This document shows positions 45,421-57,405 of a DNA stretch of 64,000 nt, one piece after another (position 1 is the stretch's first letter; each line of letters begins with the position of its first letter). A program made the position numbers and the translations under genes. The notes under the pieces were generated by a model, which was not told the origin of the DNA, did no database searches, and worked only from the letters and a program-made list of their open reading frames with translations. The stretch lies in contig CM036201.1 in NCBI GenBank assembly GCA_020631735.1, positions 80,080,502 to 80,144,501 on the forward strand. Direction: 5' to 3'. The DNA comes from Saccharum officinarum (Eukaryota > Streptophyta > Magnoliopsida > Poales > Poaceae).

Positions 45421-46160
45421 ATGGGGTCCTTCCCTCGACCCCTTCTCTCTCCACACGGTCGGCACTCGGGAGTCGGGATGAGTGGCTGAGGACGAGCACG
45501 CCCCCAGCACAACCGACCTGCAGCACCCCGGTCTGTTGGCCCTAGCACCCCCGTCTGCCGGACCCCCGGCACGCTGCTCGACCCGTCCGCCAGCCCCGGC
45601 TCACCTCACGCCGAACAACATAAAACACTTGCAACGTGAAAAAAAACATTTGAATGCAACATACGTCTAAAAACAGATGAAATATTTAGAACAGACACTT
45701 ACAACATGTGTGTGAAGCACATGAAAATCCAAATAAGACACTTGCAACTTGTAACATGAAACCACTTGTTGCAGCGTAAAATTAAAACAGTTAAAATTGC
45801 AACATATGTGTGAAACATATGCAACATCCACATAAAAAATGATTGCAACGTACGACTGGAAACGGATGAAACATTTTGAACAAACGCTTGCAACATGCGT
45901 TTGAAACACTTGCAACATATGCAACATCCTTCGATCTATTATTGCAACATCAAGATGAAACAATTGCAACGTATATCTGAAATGTCTGAAACACTTGAAA
46001 CATATATATGCAACATAGGAAAGGGAAAAGGCCGGGGCTGGTTGATTCTTGCTGTCGGGGTGGGAGCCGACGGCGAGCCGCCGCGTGCAAGCACCACCAA
46101 CACTGGCCGCGCTCGTGGGTGCCCTTAGCTCAGTCGGGGAAGACCTAAGGCGCACGACAT
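45421..46160. repeat. Dispersed repeat family, copy 2: GC-rich arm, CAACAT/GAAACA array, GC-rich arm
   Basis: Three parts are visible. 45421-45610 is GC-rich (GGGATGAGTGGCTGAGGACG, then AGCACGCCCC). 45612-46020 is a degenerate array of words such as CTTGCAACAT, GAAACACTTG, ACATACGTCT and GAAACAGATG. From 46021 it is GC-rich again (AAGGCCGGGGCTGGTTGATT, then GGGTGCCCTTAGCTCAGTCG). The same three parts in the same order occur at 52776-53650, and the array alone, inverted, at 26292-26650. No coding capacity or termini were identified, so the class is unknown. A non-autonomous DNA transposon or Helitron-like unit is possible. Confidence 0.75.
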
Positions 46161-48470
46161 GTGCGCCCCAGCGGCCATGGCGGGGTTAGCGGCACGCGCG
46201 ATGACGATAGGGGACAGACCGATGGCGAGGGAGCGAGCAGCACAGGTGACTGGAACGGGGCGTGACGTGGCCAGCGATGCGGCACGGGGCGAGCGGGGTA
46301 GGGGGGAGGGCACGGCGTGGCAGCAGACGAGCTCGCGTGGGGGGAAGGGGCGTGGGGCGGGCAGATTTGCGTCCACGCGCTCACGCCAAGATAAGTGAAT
46401 GAGCATATAAGCGCAGTGGATATTTTTTTTTGAGAGAGAAAGCAGATGTGAGCCGCCCGGACGGGATGGTCGCCCGTGGCCAAGCATTATGGTTTTGGAA
46501 ATAGCACTAGAAAACTCTACTCTGGACTCCGCGACCAAGCCACGGTGACTTCAAAACGTCACAGGCCGGATCCTGAGTGCTTCCTCGTACAAGAGATCTA
46601 ACGATTCCTCATGACACACTGGTGGTGAGGCGTCCCTCTCCCCATCCAGCTCATCCACCGAGACACATCAACTAAAAATGCTGCCTTTTGGCCAATCACA
46701 CGCGCATTTAGAGATTGAAATAAGCTTCATTAGGGGCAGCTCGGTGAGAGCTCAAGTCCAACAAACTTCAGAGGAGGGAAGCATGTGGATTGGGGCCACA
46801 CACACATGCCCACTCACACACCTCCTCATCCATCAATGTCAACAGTGGATTCATTCTTTTCCAAACGCCCACGTGGGGTCTGGTACGTGACAAGCCATCA
46901 CCAACGGGATTATACAACGAGTAAAAAAAAATCAAAGCCTCCACTTGCTGGGTTTTTTATTAACAGCAAATGTCGGTACGTATCAAGATCAGGCACAGAC
47001 TACCAAAGTCAGCTTATCTCCAGAAGTTTAAGGGCCACTTTGGTAAAACTCTAGTTTCTAATTTTTAAGTGTCACTTCTGGATTTTATGACTGAGTAATT
47101 CTTTTTTTTAAACGTAATGACTGAGTAATTCAGGTGAGAGTACAAGGGAGAGCAGGTGAGAAACAATTAGAATGATTTTGGTGGTGATTGAGTGAAGAAC
47201 GGTGGAGAGTGGGTTGTTTTAAACTTCCAGCTCCTAATGCAAATGGAGAAGTGATTCTTATTAGTCCTTTAGCAAAATCTAGCTCCATTTTAATCGTTTG
47301 GTAGAGCTCCACAAAATCCAATCGAAATAGTTAGAGGTAGATCTCTAGCAAACAAGTCCTAACTCTAGATTGATTGGTTTGTGAGACATCGACAACTCAA
47401 ACCGCACGTGGAGTGTTCTGTTGAGTCTCACTCTTTTAGAACCTTAACATATTATATATCTAACTTTGATAAGGGTTTAAAAAGATATATTAACCTCTAC
47501 AACTTCGAACAAATATGAGTTTTAGAAAACATATTTTTAAGAATAATTTAGTGAAACTAATTCAAGATAGAGGCGACCATAAGAAACACAATTTATGAGT
47601 CCAGAACATAGAGATGACCCCAAGGCGTGAAACACAATATTTTCTCAGTTCCCTCATATATTCTAGAACACAGCGGTGACCACAAGGGACACAATATAGA
47701 ATCTAAAGCAATCTTACTTTTTTTTGCTCATGTAATATAACAAAACACCAATACATTGCGTATTTATATTGGCATGGATTATGCTGCATAAGGCATAGCA
47801 CAGACAAACCGATCACACCGTATGTAAATGGGGCATTTGCATGTTCTAGGTGTAAAGTCTAAATACTGTCCTAGTATAAAATATTTCATATATAATGTTT
47901 GGAAAATTTAAGGAGGAGAAGAATTTTTATTTTTTTTTGCGGTATAAAGCAGCACTCACTGAATTTTGTGGCGTAAATTCTTTGAACTAGTCCTGACATA
48001 CATCACCTACACGACTGGGCTTGGGCCTAGAGGCCCGTATCGGTGCCCAGTTGGTCAACGCCGGAGCCGAATGGCAACACCGGCTGCGCTGCCGTGACGC
48101 TGCTGCGAACAGCGGCATCCCAGCGGCCCTGAGCCCAAGCAACCGGCCACCTTTGCTCCGCTTTCACACCTCACTGACATGCTTGGACCTATGCCGCTTG
48201 TCGTCTTGCACACACGTAGCCACCTCCCCATCTCACTACTGACATGTGGGTCCAGCAACGTGTACCCCACCTGCCATGAGACCGCGCGATCACCAACCAC
48301 ACGCATCGCGTGCTCCACCACCACCCCACTGCCACAGGGGCTCCACAACATGTGACCCCCCGAGAAGCGTAGAATTGCAGGGCTCCTGTTTATCCCGAAA
48401 CGAAAACACGGGCCAGTCGGGCACGATTTTTTCCCCCCATTCCCCTTTCTCGCTTCGCAATCGCGCATCC
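46161..48470. other. Intergenic DNA and RING gene upstream region, no recognised gene
   Basis: 46161-46400 is GC-rich and may be the end of the preceding repeat. 46500-48000 is AT-rich with no frame of interest. 48000-48470 is GC-rich and serves as promoter and leader of the RING-H2 gene. Confidence 0.55.
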
Positions 48471-49293
48471 ATGGCTTCCTCGTCGATCCACATCCACCAT
48501 CCCCGGCTCGCCGGCGACGAGATCTACCGGACCCTGGAGTCCTCCTACTCCCCCAGCGCGTCCTACTGCTCCGACGACGCCTTCGTCCCCGTCTTCCGCC
48601 CGGATCCGTCCGCCCCGTCCGCGTCCGCGTCCGCGTCGGCGGCCGACCGCGTCCGCAGCCTCTTCAGCTCCGTCCACGTCGCCCTCTTCCGCGACGGCCT
48701 CGGGTTCACGGACGCGGACGCGGAGGCGGCGGAGTACGACGGCGATCTCACCTCCATCTGCTGGGACTGCCTCGAGATCGAGGACGCCGACGACCCGCTC
48801 GTCGCCTCCCCCACCGCCGAGGAGTTCGAGTGGGAGGAGGTCGCGTCCCCCTCGGCCGCCGCCGCCGGGGAAGCCCCGGACCCCGAGTGGGAGGTGCTCG
48901 CCGACGTGCCCCCGCCGCCCGCTGACGCTGAGGAGGGGTTCGTGTACACCTCTCACCACAGGGAGGAGGCGGCGGCGTACGAGGTGCTCGTGGCAGGCGG
49001 GAGGGGCTGTTCCTCAAGAACAAGCCCCCGCCGCCAGATCCGCCGTCGAGGCGCTCCCGTCCGCCGTCGTCGCGGCCGGCCAGGAAGGCGAGGGGGATGA
49101 GTGCGCGGTCTGCAAGGACGGGGTAGCCGCCGGCCAGCGAGTCAAGAGGCTGCCGTGCTCGCACCGCTACCACGACGACTGCATCGTGCCGTGGCTCCAG
49201 GTGCGCAACTCGTGCCCGCTGTGCCGCTACGAGCTGCCCACCGACGACCCGGAGTACGAGTCCTGGAAAGCCGGTCGGACCGTCGCCGCGTGA
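48471..49293 (+). CDS. RING-H2 E3 ubiquitin ligase, CIP8/RING1-like, with two frameshifts
   Basis: The ATG at 48471 opens MASSSIHIHHPRLAGDEIYR. An acidic, low-complexity N-terminal half follows with a SICWDCLEIED motif. The C-terminal RING reads CAVCKDGVAAGQRVKRLPCS, RYHDDCIVPW and NSCPLCRYELPTDD, with spacing C-x2-C-x14-C-x1-H-x2-H-x2-C-x10-C-x2-C. This is a complete RING-H2 that should bind two zinc ions and an E2. The end ESWKAGRTVAA is typical of this intronless plant family. The frame moves twice, near 48997-49001 (GGCGGGAGGGG) and near 49025-49035 (CCCCCGCCGCC). Each is explained by one missing base in a G/C run, after which similarity resumes at once. Restoring frame would give about 274 residues. 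It is either a recent pseudogene or a consensus error. Confidence 0.85.
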
Positions 49294-51666
49294 ATCATCC
49301 AACCAGGCGGTGGCGGCCGCATGCTCTTCTGGTATGGTTTTATAGAGTTGTATGTATGGGTTGGTTTTGTATCGGTTGCTTTGGTTACGAGGTTGTTACT
49401 CAGCTGTATCAGAGGCAAAGTATAGAGGTAGATGCAGAGACGGTTTTGCGCAGCTTGATCGGTTTCCTTTCTCCTTAAAGAGGGACTTATGTTTGTCCAA
49501 ATGACAGATGTTGACATATACTAGCTGGTACTACATACTGCTGTACTTATTATAAAAAAAAATCAGAGAGGTTAGCTGGATATCTTGATGCAATGGAATG
49601 ATTTACTTGTTCGATATTTAGTGAGGATAGCTGTATATCTTGAATTCTTGATGCAATGGGATGATTTGCTTGTTGGATGTTCTGGGGGTTACATTTTGAC
49701 TGATCGTTGGTGGTGACTCTAATATTATCTGTAGCTTTTCAGGATATCACATTGTATTTTTACATCATGTTTATACTGACACAGATGGTAGCCATTGATT
49801 CTCTGTTGAAGCTGCTGATTCGTAGTGTTCAGTCTTGTGGGCAGCTGGTAACTTTTCTTAATTCATAGCCGCACAAATATTTCAGAAAAAAGCTCCAGTG
49901 GCCATTGCTTTAGACTTTTAGTATGATCCTAAATGATTTGTATCCTCTAATTTTAGAAAAGAATGATTCACAATCAATATGCTATTGAGAAAAAAAATGC
50001 AGTGAGCAATTTTCCATAAATCATAATGAAATAAACCTTCCATCTGTGATATTGCTAGTTTAATTGACTTTTAGAGATGTAGTAAGTCCACCTAGTTTTG
50101 CAGAATAATGTAACTACATGTTATCTTAACAGAATTATATGGAAAGTTCATTGGTACTTGGAGAATTAGGGTTGCTCTGAGCGGCAATATGAACGATATA
50201 TTAGTAGATAAGCTGTTAAAATCTGTTGCAGGGTTTCTCGTAGGCATAATGTTTTGATTTTGAATTTAATGGCATGAAAGCAATATTAATGTCCATTGTC
50301 CTTGCCTTGTGGGCTTGTGGCATAAATTTGAAAGGGATCTGTGACAGGGTGTTGAGGTCTGTATGATAGCAAAGGGCTGGAGAATATATTTGTGTAGGTG
50401 ATTTCCTATCTATGTAAGCTTGAGATTTTCATTTTAGCCTAAGGGCTTTCTCCAACATTACCACCCTTTTGATGGTAATCCAAAATTTACAGATTTGATA
50501 TCTATGTTTTGGGATTATTTTGGATCGACTCAGTTATGTGCAGTTTGCAATTTGCTATTTGATGCTGGATTTGGACTTGATTTAGTTGGGATTAGTCTTT
50601 CTTTTCTCACGGTAGAATCAGAGGTCTTTATGTTGGTGATATAGTCTACTAAATGCAAAATTGGTTTTTGGAGATGAGGAAAAATTAAGCATTGGTCTCT
50701 TCTTTTAATCCGGTTTGGCTTACTTTTATATGCTGATGTATTCTCTTGATGATTTGTTCCAATATTATTTACTCATGTTATTTTGTATGATGTTCAAAGT
50801 TTATCTGGCTGGCCTAACTTGATATCAGCACTTAATTTATGGCTACTTCTATTGTGCGGTACTTGTGGAATATGGCTCGTTGAACTTCCAACATGATGTG
50901 ACCGAATCACCAAATCACACGAAGCAGATCTGGTAGATTGAAAACTAGTGCAAGATCTTCACCGGAGTTCAACGTTGAATCATTCCCACCCTATTTTGTA
51001 TTCTCTTGCTCATGCAACTCAGTAATACAACATTACAACCAGTCTGCTTACTCAGCCCAACAAGGCTGTATTCTTACTTGATGAATAGATTTACCCAATG
51101 AGTACGAATTTGACATTGTTCTGTTTAGTTTTGATCCATTACTGTGTTGGTTAGGTAACAAGGACCTGATAAATATGGCGAAACGAAGAGAGTATTTTTT
51201 TTCCCCAGGCCTGTGTTGTTTAAATAGATGTTTGTATAGTTGGAGACAGGTTGTTGTTGGGCTCTTGGGTACACGCAACTCACCTCGTCGAAGCGGCGGC
51301 CTTTCTGCAATAGAAAAACTCATGTTGTTTCTTGCATAATTTTTGTGCTCTCGTAGTAATTGATTGTGTCATTTTTCACGTAATCCACTTCCGTGTACCG
51401 TCCATGAGTTGAGTGTTTTTCCCTCCTTTTTGAAAGCTGGTTTTCAAGAAATACTGGTTTGAGTTTTTTCTTCTTTTTTACAATGTATAAGACTGGTTTG
51501 AAAGTTGACATGGAGAGCTCATGACCGAAGTAAAGACAGGCACCCATTCATGCATTCCACGAACAGGAAGCAGTAGATAGCAATTCATTTTTTGCAGCCA
51601 CAACCGCTGCGACTTTTTTTTTTTTTTTTGCTGCGGATGCGGCTGCTTGGTGTAGATTGTACGGTA
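49294..51666. other. RING gene 3' region and intergenic DNA
   Basis: AT-rich sequence. Two related segments (GTTAGCTGGATATCTTGATG at 49569, and GATAGCTGTATATCTTGAAT with TTCTTGATGCAATGGGATGA near 49626) form a diverged short direct repeat. I see no gene. Confidence 0.55.
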
Positions 51667-51920
51667 CTACTTCCGTTCTGAAAGGAATGCAACTATGGGT
51701 TGCGTACAAAAAAAAAGTGATTCATGTTTGGCCAAATTTTTAGTGAATAATATTCACATTTATATTTTTAAATTAATTTATTATAAAAATACATTTTGTA
51801 ATTATTTTGATGGTATTTATTTGGTATCAACATGGATATTTTTTTATCTATAATTAGTTAAATTTAATGTTTTAAAACGGGACACTGCGTTACAATTATA
51901 TTCTTTTGGGAATGGAGGTA
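51667..51920. mobile_element. Stowaway MITE, second copy of the 36163 family
   Basis: It starts CTACTTCCGTTCTGAAAGGA and ends TTCTTTTGGGAATGGAGGTA. The interior (TTTTTAGTGAATAATATTCA, AATTAATTTATTATAAAAAT, TTTGTAATTA) aligns along its length with 36163-36421. TA precedes it (51665-51666). The last base of the right terminus has been lost. Its right end lies inside a 140-bp tandem duplication. Confidence 0.85.
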
Positions 51921-52136
51921 CTGATAGATAGCAATTCATTTTTTACAGCCACATCCTGCAGCTGCAGCCTGAAAAGCTGCAGCGAGCGCATCCAATGTTA
52001 AATTTAATGTTTTAAAACAGGACACTGCGTTATAATTATATTCTTTTGGGAACGGAGCTACTGATAGATAGCAATTTATTTTTTACAGCTGCAGCCTGCA
52101 GCTGCAGCCTGAAAAGCTGCAGCGAGCGCATCCAAT
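51857..52136. repeat. Exact 140-bp tandem duplication spanning a MITE end
   Basis: Copy 1 is 51857-51996 and copy 2 is 51997-52136, the same length and without indels. Each starts GTTAAATTTAATGTTTTAAA and ends GCAGCGAGCGCATCCAAT. By eye they differ at about eight positions. The unit includes the last 60 bp of the Stowaway element plus flanking DNA with a GCTGCAG-rich inverted motif (CAGCTGCAGCCTGAAAAGCT). Confidence 0.95.
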
Positions 52137-52237
52137 GATTCGTCTGCATGCCATTGGCGACGCCTGCTAGAAAACAGAACAAAAATGGGAACATGTTGTC
52201 TGCACCTGGCCCATGGCAAAGGACAATTTTAAATTAA

Positions 52238-52467
52238 GGGTGTGTTTAGTTCGCGGAAATTTTTAGCTTTGACTACTGTAACACTTTCGTTTGTATTTGT
52301 CAATTAGTGTCAAATCATAGATTAATTAGGCTCAAAAGATTCGTCTCGTGGTTTTCTATCAAACCGTGTAATTAGTTTTTTTTCATCTATATTTAATGCT
52401 CCATACAAATGTCCAAACATTCGATGTGACGGGAAATCTTGAAAATTTTTGAAAACTAAACATGGCC
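52238..52467 (+). mobile_element. Tourist-like MITE
   Basis: The left end GGGTGTGTTTAGTTCGCGG and right end GAAAACTAAACATGGCC are flanked by TAA on both sides (52235-52237, 52468-52470). The interior shares TTCGTCTCG, GTGTAATTAGTTTTT and CGATGTGACGGGAAATCTTG with the other copies. It is 230 bp. Confidence 0.93.
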
Positions 52468-52775
52468 TAAAAGCTGTGACCTTGATGGCCCAATGTGCGT
52501 CACGGGTCAACCTAAATGTTTTTAGGGAATTGCTGGAGATAGGATGTCTGAAGGGATAGGATTTCGTCGGACCGTAACCTAAGCACATTCCCACCAAAAT
52601 GGCCTAGCAGAAGTGCAGAACGGCCCATCAGAAAAATGCCATCGCGTGACCCTCGGCTTCTTTCGTCGCCAGCCCGCCCGCCTACGCCTGCCGCTGCGCC
52701 GTTCGCTGTTGCACGCGTGCGTCCGTCCCTGTCCGCCTCGTCCCGTCTCGCACGTGTACCCCGCCCCTGTCCACC

Positions 52776-53650
52776 TCGCCTCGCCCCGCGCCCACTCCTT
52801 CCCCCTGATCCCCTCCTCTCTCTCCACGCGGACGAGACCTAAGAGCCGGGATGAGAACGAGCACGCCCCATTCGCAGGACCCCAGACGTGTCGCACGCCC
52901 TATCCGCCAGCACCTGGCTTGACGCGCCCCTTCCCTCGGCGCCCTGCCGTGCCCCCACGACTCTCACTTGCAACATAAAACACTTGAGTGCAACATACGT
53001 CTGAAGCAGATAAAACATTTGGAACATATACTTACAACATGTGTGTGAAACATATGTAACATCCAGATAAAACGCTTGCAACGTGAAAACACTTATTACA
53101 CTTCGAACATACTCTTGCACATACAACATACGTCCGAAACAGATGAAATATTTTGAACAAACGCTTACAACATGCCTTTGAAACACTTGCAACATGCCTC
53201 TTAAACACTTGCAATATATGCAACGACATCCATATAAAACACTTGCAACATATCTCTGATAACATATGAAACACTTGAAACATACATTTGCAACATAGGG
53301 GGAGGGAGAGGCCAAAGCCGGTTGATTCCGGCCTCGGAGTGGGGCGGACACTGAGACGCGCAGCGCGTGAGCCCCACTAGCACGGGCCGCGCTTTATGGG
53401 TGCCCTTGGCTTGGTGGGGACCGATCTGATGTGCGTGACGGCACCACCGGTGCCAGCAGAGGCGGGCGGCGCTGCCCCTGCCTGATCTTGTCTGCGTCGT
53501 TGGTTGCTGTCACTCGAGGGAGGATGTGGATCGAGCTCTGTGGAGAGGAAAAGAGGCGGAGGGCGATTAGTCGCCACTCCTGGCCCGCGGTGCCATTGGA
53601 GAGGGACGAAAGCAGTCAGGCAGACGTGACGAACTAAAGCCACTCGATGG
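52776..53650. repeat. Dispersed repeat family, copy 3, interrupted at 53650 by a solo LTR
   Basis: The parts match copy 2. There is a GC-rich arm with GGGATGAGAACGAGCACGCC, and an array from about 52970 to 53300 (CTTGCAACATAAAACACTTG, TGCAACATACGTCTGAAGCA, TACTTACAACATGTGTGTGA). The second GC-rich arm begins GCCGGTTGATTCCGGCCTCG and continues through GGGTGCCCTTGGCTTGGTGG. The arm continues on the other side of the solo LTR from 55519. Comparison with copy 2 suggests both descend from one element type. Confidence 0.75.
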
Positions 53651-55518
53651 TGAAAGGTCCTAATGGCTAGAGGGGGTGAATAGCCTATTGAAAATTTCTA
53701 GAACAACACTTAGCAAACACGTTAGACAATTAAATGACGAAACGACCGTTGCGCTAGCCTACTAAAAGTGCAAGCCACTTACCATAATTCTAGTTGCTAT
53801 AGTCTCTAAGCACACAATGCTAGGGCACTACCATTAAGTTAGTGAGCTCTCAAAGACTAACTAAAGAGACTCACTAACCACTAGACCCGACGCAAGCTAG
53901 CTCTCAAAATTAATTACACTAAAGAGCTTAGCTTACACATTAGAATGTAAATACAAGACTGAGGTAGTGGTGTTTATACCAACTTGTTGAGGAATTGATC
54001 CAATCACAAGATGATCACAATCAATCACAATGAATACCAAGAAATCTTCGGACAAAGATGACACAATGATTTTTTACCGAGGTTCACTTGCTTGCCGGCA
54101 AGCTGGTCCTCGTTGAGGCGATTCACCCACTTGGAGGTTCACGTGCTAATAGGCATCACACGCCTAACCCGCAATCGGGTGTCGCATAACCAACACAAGA
54201 AGGGGATCACACAAGCCACGAGCAATCTACTAGAGTACCTTTTGACTCTCTACCGAAAAAGGTCAAAAACCCCTCACAATCACCGCGATCGGAGCCGGAG
54301 ACAATCACCAACCTCCGCTCGACGATCCTCGCTGCACCAAGCCGTCTAGGTGGCAACAACCACCCAGAGTAACAAGCGAATCCCGCAGCGAAACATGAAC
54401 ACCAAGTGCCTCTAGATGCAATCACTCAAGCAATACACTTGGATTCACTTCCAATCTTACAAAGATGATGAATCAATGATGAAGATGAGTGAGAGGGCTT
54501 TGGCTAAGCCCACAAGGTTGCTATGTCAATGCAAATAGCCAAGGGAGTGAGCTTGAGCCAGCCATGGGACTAAAATAGAAGCCCCCACAAAATAGAGCCG
54601 TTGGCCCCCTGCACCTCACAGTACTCGGGGTGACCGAACGCGCGGCACCCTAGTGTCCGGTCGTGGATCCGCGTCCACGTGTCCCCGCTTCAAACGCTAA
54701 CCGCCCGATCCCAAACGTCAAGAACTCCCGCGCGATCACTCCCTTCCAAAGACGTTCCAGAGCGCTTGAAACATGACCGGACTTGTCCGCTTCTGCTCAG
54801 ACGAACGCACCACCGCGTCAAGTCCTCACTGCGCTTGCTCAGACGCCTACGTCATCAAACGTCACTCATGACCGAACTCACCACCAACGCGTCAGGTCAC
54901 ATCGTGCACCTTTATCCGGTCACAAGACCAAACAAACCCGAGCGCGCCACCTTGTTTTGTAATTGATCGGACTCACCACCCAGCGTCCGGTCAACACGAG
55001 TTCAACGTCCGGTCACTGTTTTCAGTGACAATCAACTCCTTCACTTCACCAACTTCTTCACCCTTGCTCAAATGTGCCAACAACCAAGTGTATCACCTTG
55101 TGCACGTGTGTTAACATATTTTCACAAAATATTTTCAAGGGTGTTAGCACTCCGTTATAATCTAAATGCATATGCAATGAGTTAGAACATCTAGTGGCAC
55201 TTTGATAACCGCATTTCACGACGAGTTTCACCCTCTTAATAGTACGGCTATCGATCCTAAATGTGATCAAACTCGCTAAGTGTCTCGATCACCAAACCAA
55301 AAATCTCCTATCAAGTTTCACCTTTGCATTGAGCTTTTTGTTTTTCTCTTTTTTCTTTTCCGAGCCAAGCACTTGATCACCATGGCCATCACCACCATCA
55401 ACATGATCTTCATTGTTTGCTCCACCACTTGAAATAGTGCTACCTATCTCATAATCACTAGAGCATAGGTTAGCACTTAGGGTTTCATCAATTCACCAAA
55501 ACCAAACTAGAGCTTTCA
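53651..55518. mobile_element. Solo LTR (1.87 kb), probably of a Ty1-copia-type element
   Basis: The ends TGAAAGGTCC and AGAGCTTTCA are a six-base inverted repeat with TG..CA. GATGG lies on both sides (53646-53650 and 55519-55523), a perfect 5-bp duplication. There is no polyprotein between them. Internal phrases such as CTAGAGGGGGTGAATAGCC, TTTACCGAGGTTCACTTGCT and TCAAGCACTTGATCACCATG-like text recall a very common grass LTR family. The superfamily assignment is from memory and uncertain. Short ORFs inside it are not genes. Confidence 0.88.
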
Positions 55519-55523
55519 GATGG

Positions 55524-56018
55524 TCGGTGAACTACGGTGGAGAGGGAGGAAGGTGGCTAGCAGCGCTTAGGTGAGGTGGAGATGGAGGATGGCAGACAAC
55601 CAGCCGCGTTCGAGAGCACCATGGGAGCGCGATCATGGTGGAACGCGGAAATTGGAATTCGGCGGCGAGTGGGGATTGAGGAATGAAGGTTCTAGAAACC
55701 CCTGAGTGAAGAAGATAGCTGAACGTTTTTTTTATCAAACAACGACCAGAGGAGTCATACTGGGATAGTTGGACCGTTTGTACCGTCGCAGCCACGGCAA
55801 CAGGACCGTCCGGACGATCGGACGCTCTGACCCAGCATTTCTAATGCCTTTATGCTCCTCCTAAAAAATATTTTTATGCCGCTAGATAACATTTAAGGAC
55901 CCATGATGGTTAAGAGAAACCTCGACCAACAAGTCAAGCTTCACTACTCGATTTGGACAGCCATATTTGGACCTTGTACTTGGTCGGCGCACGTATTTTA
56001 CTAATTTTGGTGGTGGTA
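55524..56018. other. Right part of the interrupted repeat and sequence up to the gap
   Basis: 55524-55840 is GC-rich and continues the arm of dispersed-repeat copy 3. It includes GGACCGTCCGGACGATCGGA, reminiscent of the GC-rich tail at 26640-26820. 55860-56018 has no recognised content and ends at the N run. Confidence 0.45.
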
Positions 56019-56118
56019 NNNNNNNNNNNNNNNNNNNNNNNNNNNNNNNNNNNNNNNNNNNNNNNNNNNNNNNNNNNNNNNNNNNNNNNNNNNNNNNNNN
56101 NNNNNNNNNNNNNNNNNN
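56019..56118. other. Assembly gap (100 N)
   Basis: Exactly 100 unknown bases, the conventional fixed-size placeholder. The true distance is unknown. The left side does not look like the retroelement to the right, so the missing part may hold the rest of that element, including its 5' LTR, gag, protease and reverse transcriptase. Confidence 0.98.
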
Positions 56119-57405
56119 AGTTATCTATCCATCCCGGAAGTAGCAAAATGTACCAAGACTTAAGATCTCGTTTGGTGGACCAAGATGAAGAAAGAGATTG
56201 CGGCATATGTAGCCAGATGTGACACATGATGCAGGGTAAAGGCTATTCATATGAGACTCTGCCGGAATGTTACAACCTTTGTCTGTACCTAGTTGGAAGT
56301 GGGATGATATAAGCATGGATTTCATCATAGGTTTGCCCACTACTCAGAAAGGACATGATTCGATTGGGTAATTGTGGATCGCCTTACAAAGACAGCTCAC
56401 TTTTTACCTGTCAAGACAGAATATAGACCACCTCAATATGCCGAGAAGTATATTGCTGAGATTGTGAGATTACATGGCATACCGAAGAATATCGTGTCTG
56501 ACAGAGGGTCACAATTCACTGCTCACTTTTGAGAGCACTTGCATAAAGGTTTGGGGACGAGTTTAATTCGTAGTACCGCCTATCATCCTCAAACAGATGG
56601 TCAGACTGAAAGAGTTAATGCTGTTCTGGAAGACATGTTGAGAGCCTGTGTGTTATCTTCTAGAGGTTCATGGGAGTCATGGTTACCTTTAGCAGAGTTC
56701 GCTTACAATAATAGTTATCAAGAAAGTATCAAGATGGCACCGTTCGAAGCTTTGTATGGCAGAAAGTGTAGAACACCACTTAACTGGATTGAGCCAGGAG
56801 AAAGAAGATACTACGGTATTGACTTCGTAGAAGAAGCTGAGAAGAAAGTTCATATCATTCAGCAAAACATGAAAGCCACTCAATCACGTCAGAAAAGCTA
56901 TGCAGATCGAAGAAGGAGACCGCTTATGTTCGAGGTTGGTGACTATGTTTATCTGAAAGTCACGCCAATGAAGAGGAAATGGTTTGGAGTACGCAGAAAG
57001 CTTGCAGCCAAATTTGTGAGACCATATAAGATTTTGGAAGAAAAAGGTCCAGTCGCTTATAAGTTGGAGTTACCTGAGACAATGAGTGCTATATTCCCAG
57101 TTTTTCATGTATCGCATCTCAAGAAGTGTTTGCGTGTTCCCGAAGAAAGAATCGAACCTCGAGGTATAAAGCTCAAGTCAGATTTTGTATATCGTGAGCA
57201 ACCGGTTCAAGTGTTGGACTCTAAAGAAAGAGTTACTCGAAACAGTGTGGTGAAAACATATAAGATACAGTGGAGTCATCATGATGAAGGAGATGCATCT
57301 TGGGAAACGGGTGAATACCTACAAAAAGCATACGAAGATTTTTATAATAAATGGTTCGTAACCCAAATCTCGGGACGAGATTTTTATAAGGGGGGAGGGC
57401 TGTAA
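56119..57405 (+). mobile_element. Ty3-gypsy chromovirus (Tekay/Del-like) integrase and chromodomain, decayed
   Basis: The segment starts in the HHCC zinc-finger part of integrase (YSIHPGSSKMYQDLR), followed by the catalytic core with the DDE residues still recognisable (MDF, VSDRGSQF and the Glu after TDGQTE). Damage includes a lost base near 56365, a TGA in place of Trp at about 56530 and other breaks before 56280. From 56539 to 57405 the frame is open for 288 codons. It covers the end of the core, the GPF/Y-like region (RPYKILEEKGPVAYKLELP, FHVSHLKKC) and a C-terminal chromodomain (YKIQWSHHDEGDASWE). The chromodomain targets integration to particular chromatin in this clade. The stop codon TAA overlaps the start of the 3' LTR. 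The copy is dead. Confidence 0.92.

Noticed and set aside
55934..56227. ORFs running across the N gap
   Set aside because: They are translated through unknown bases and are meaningless.
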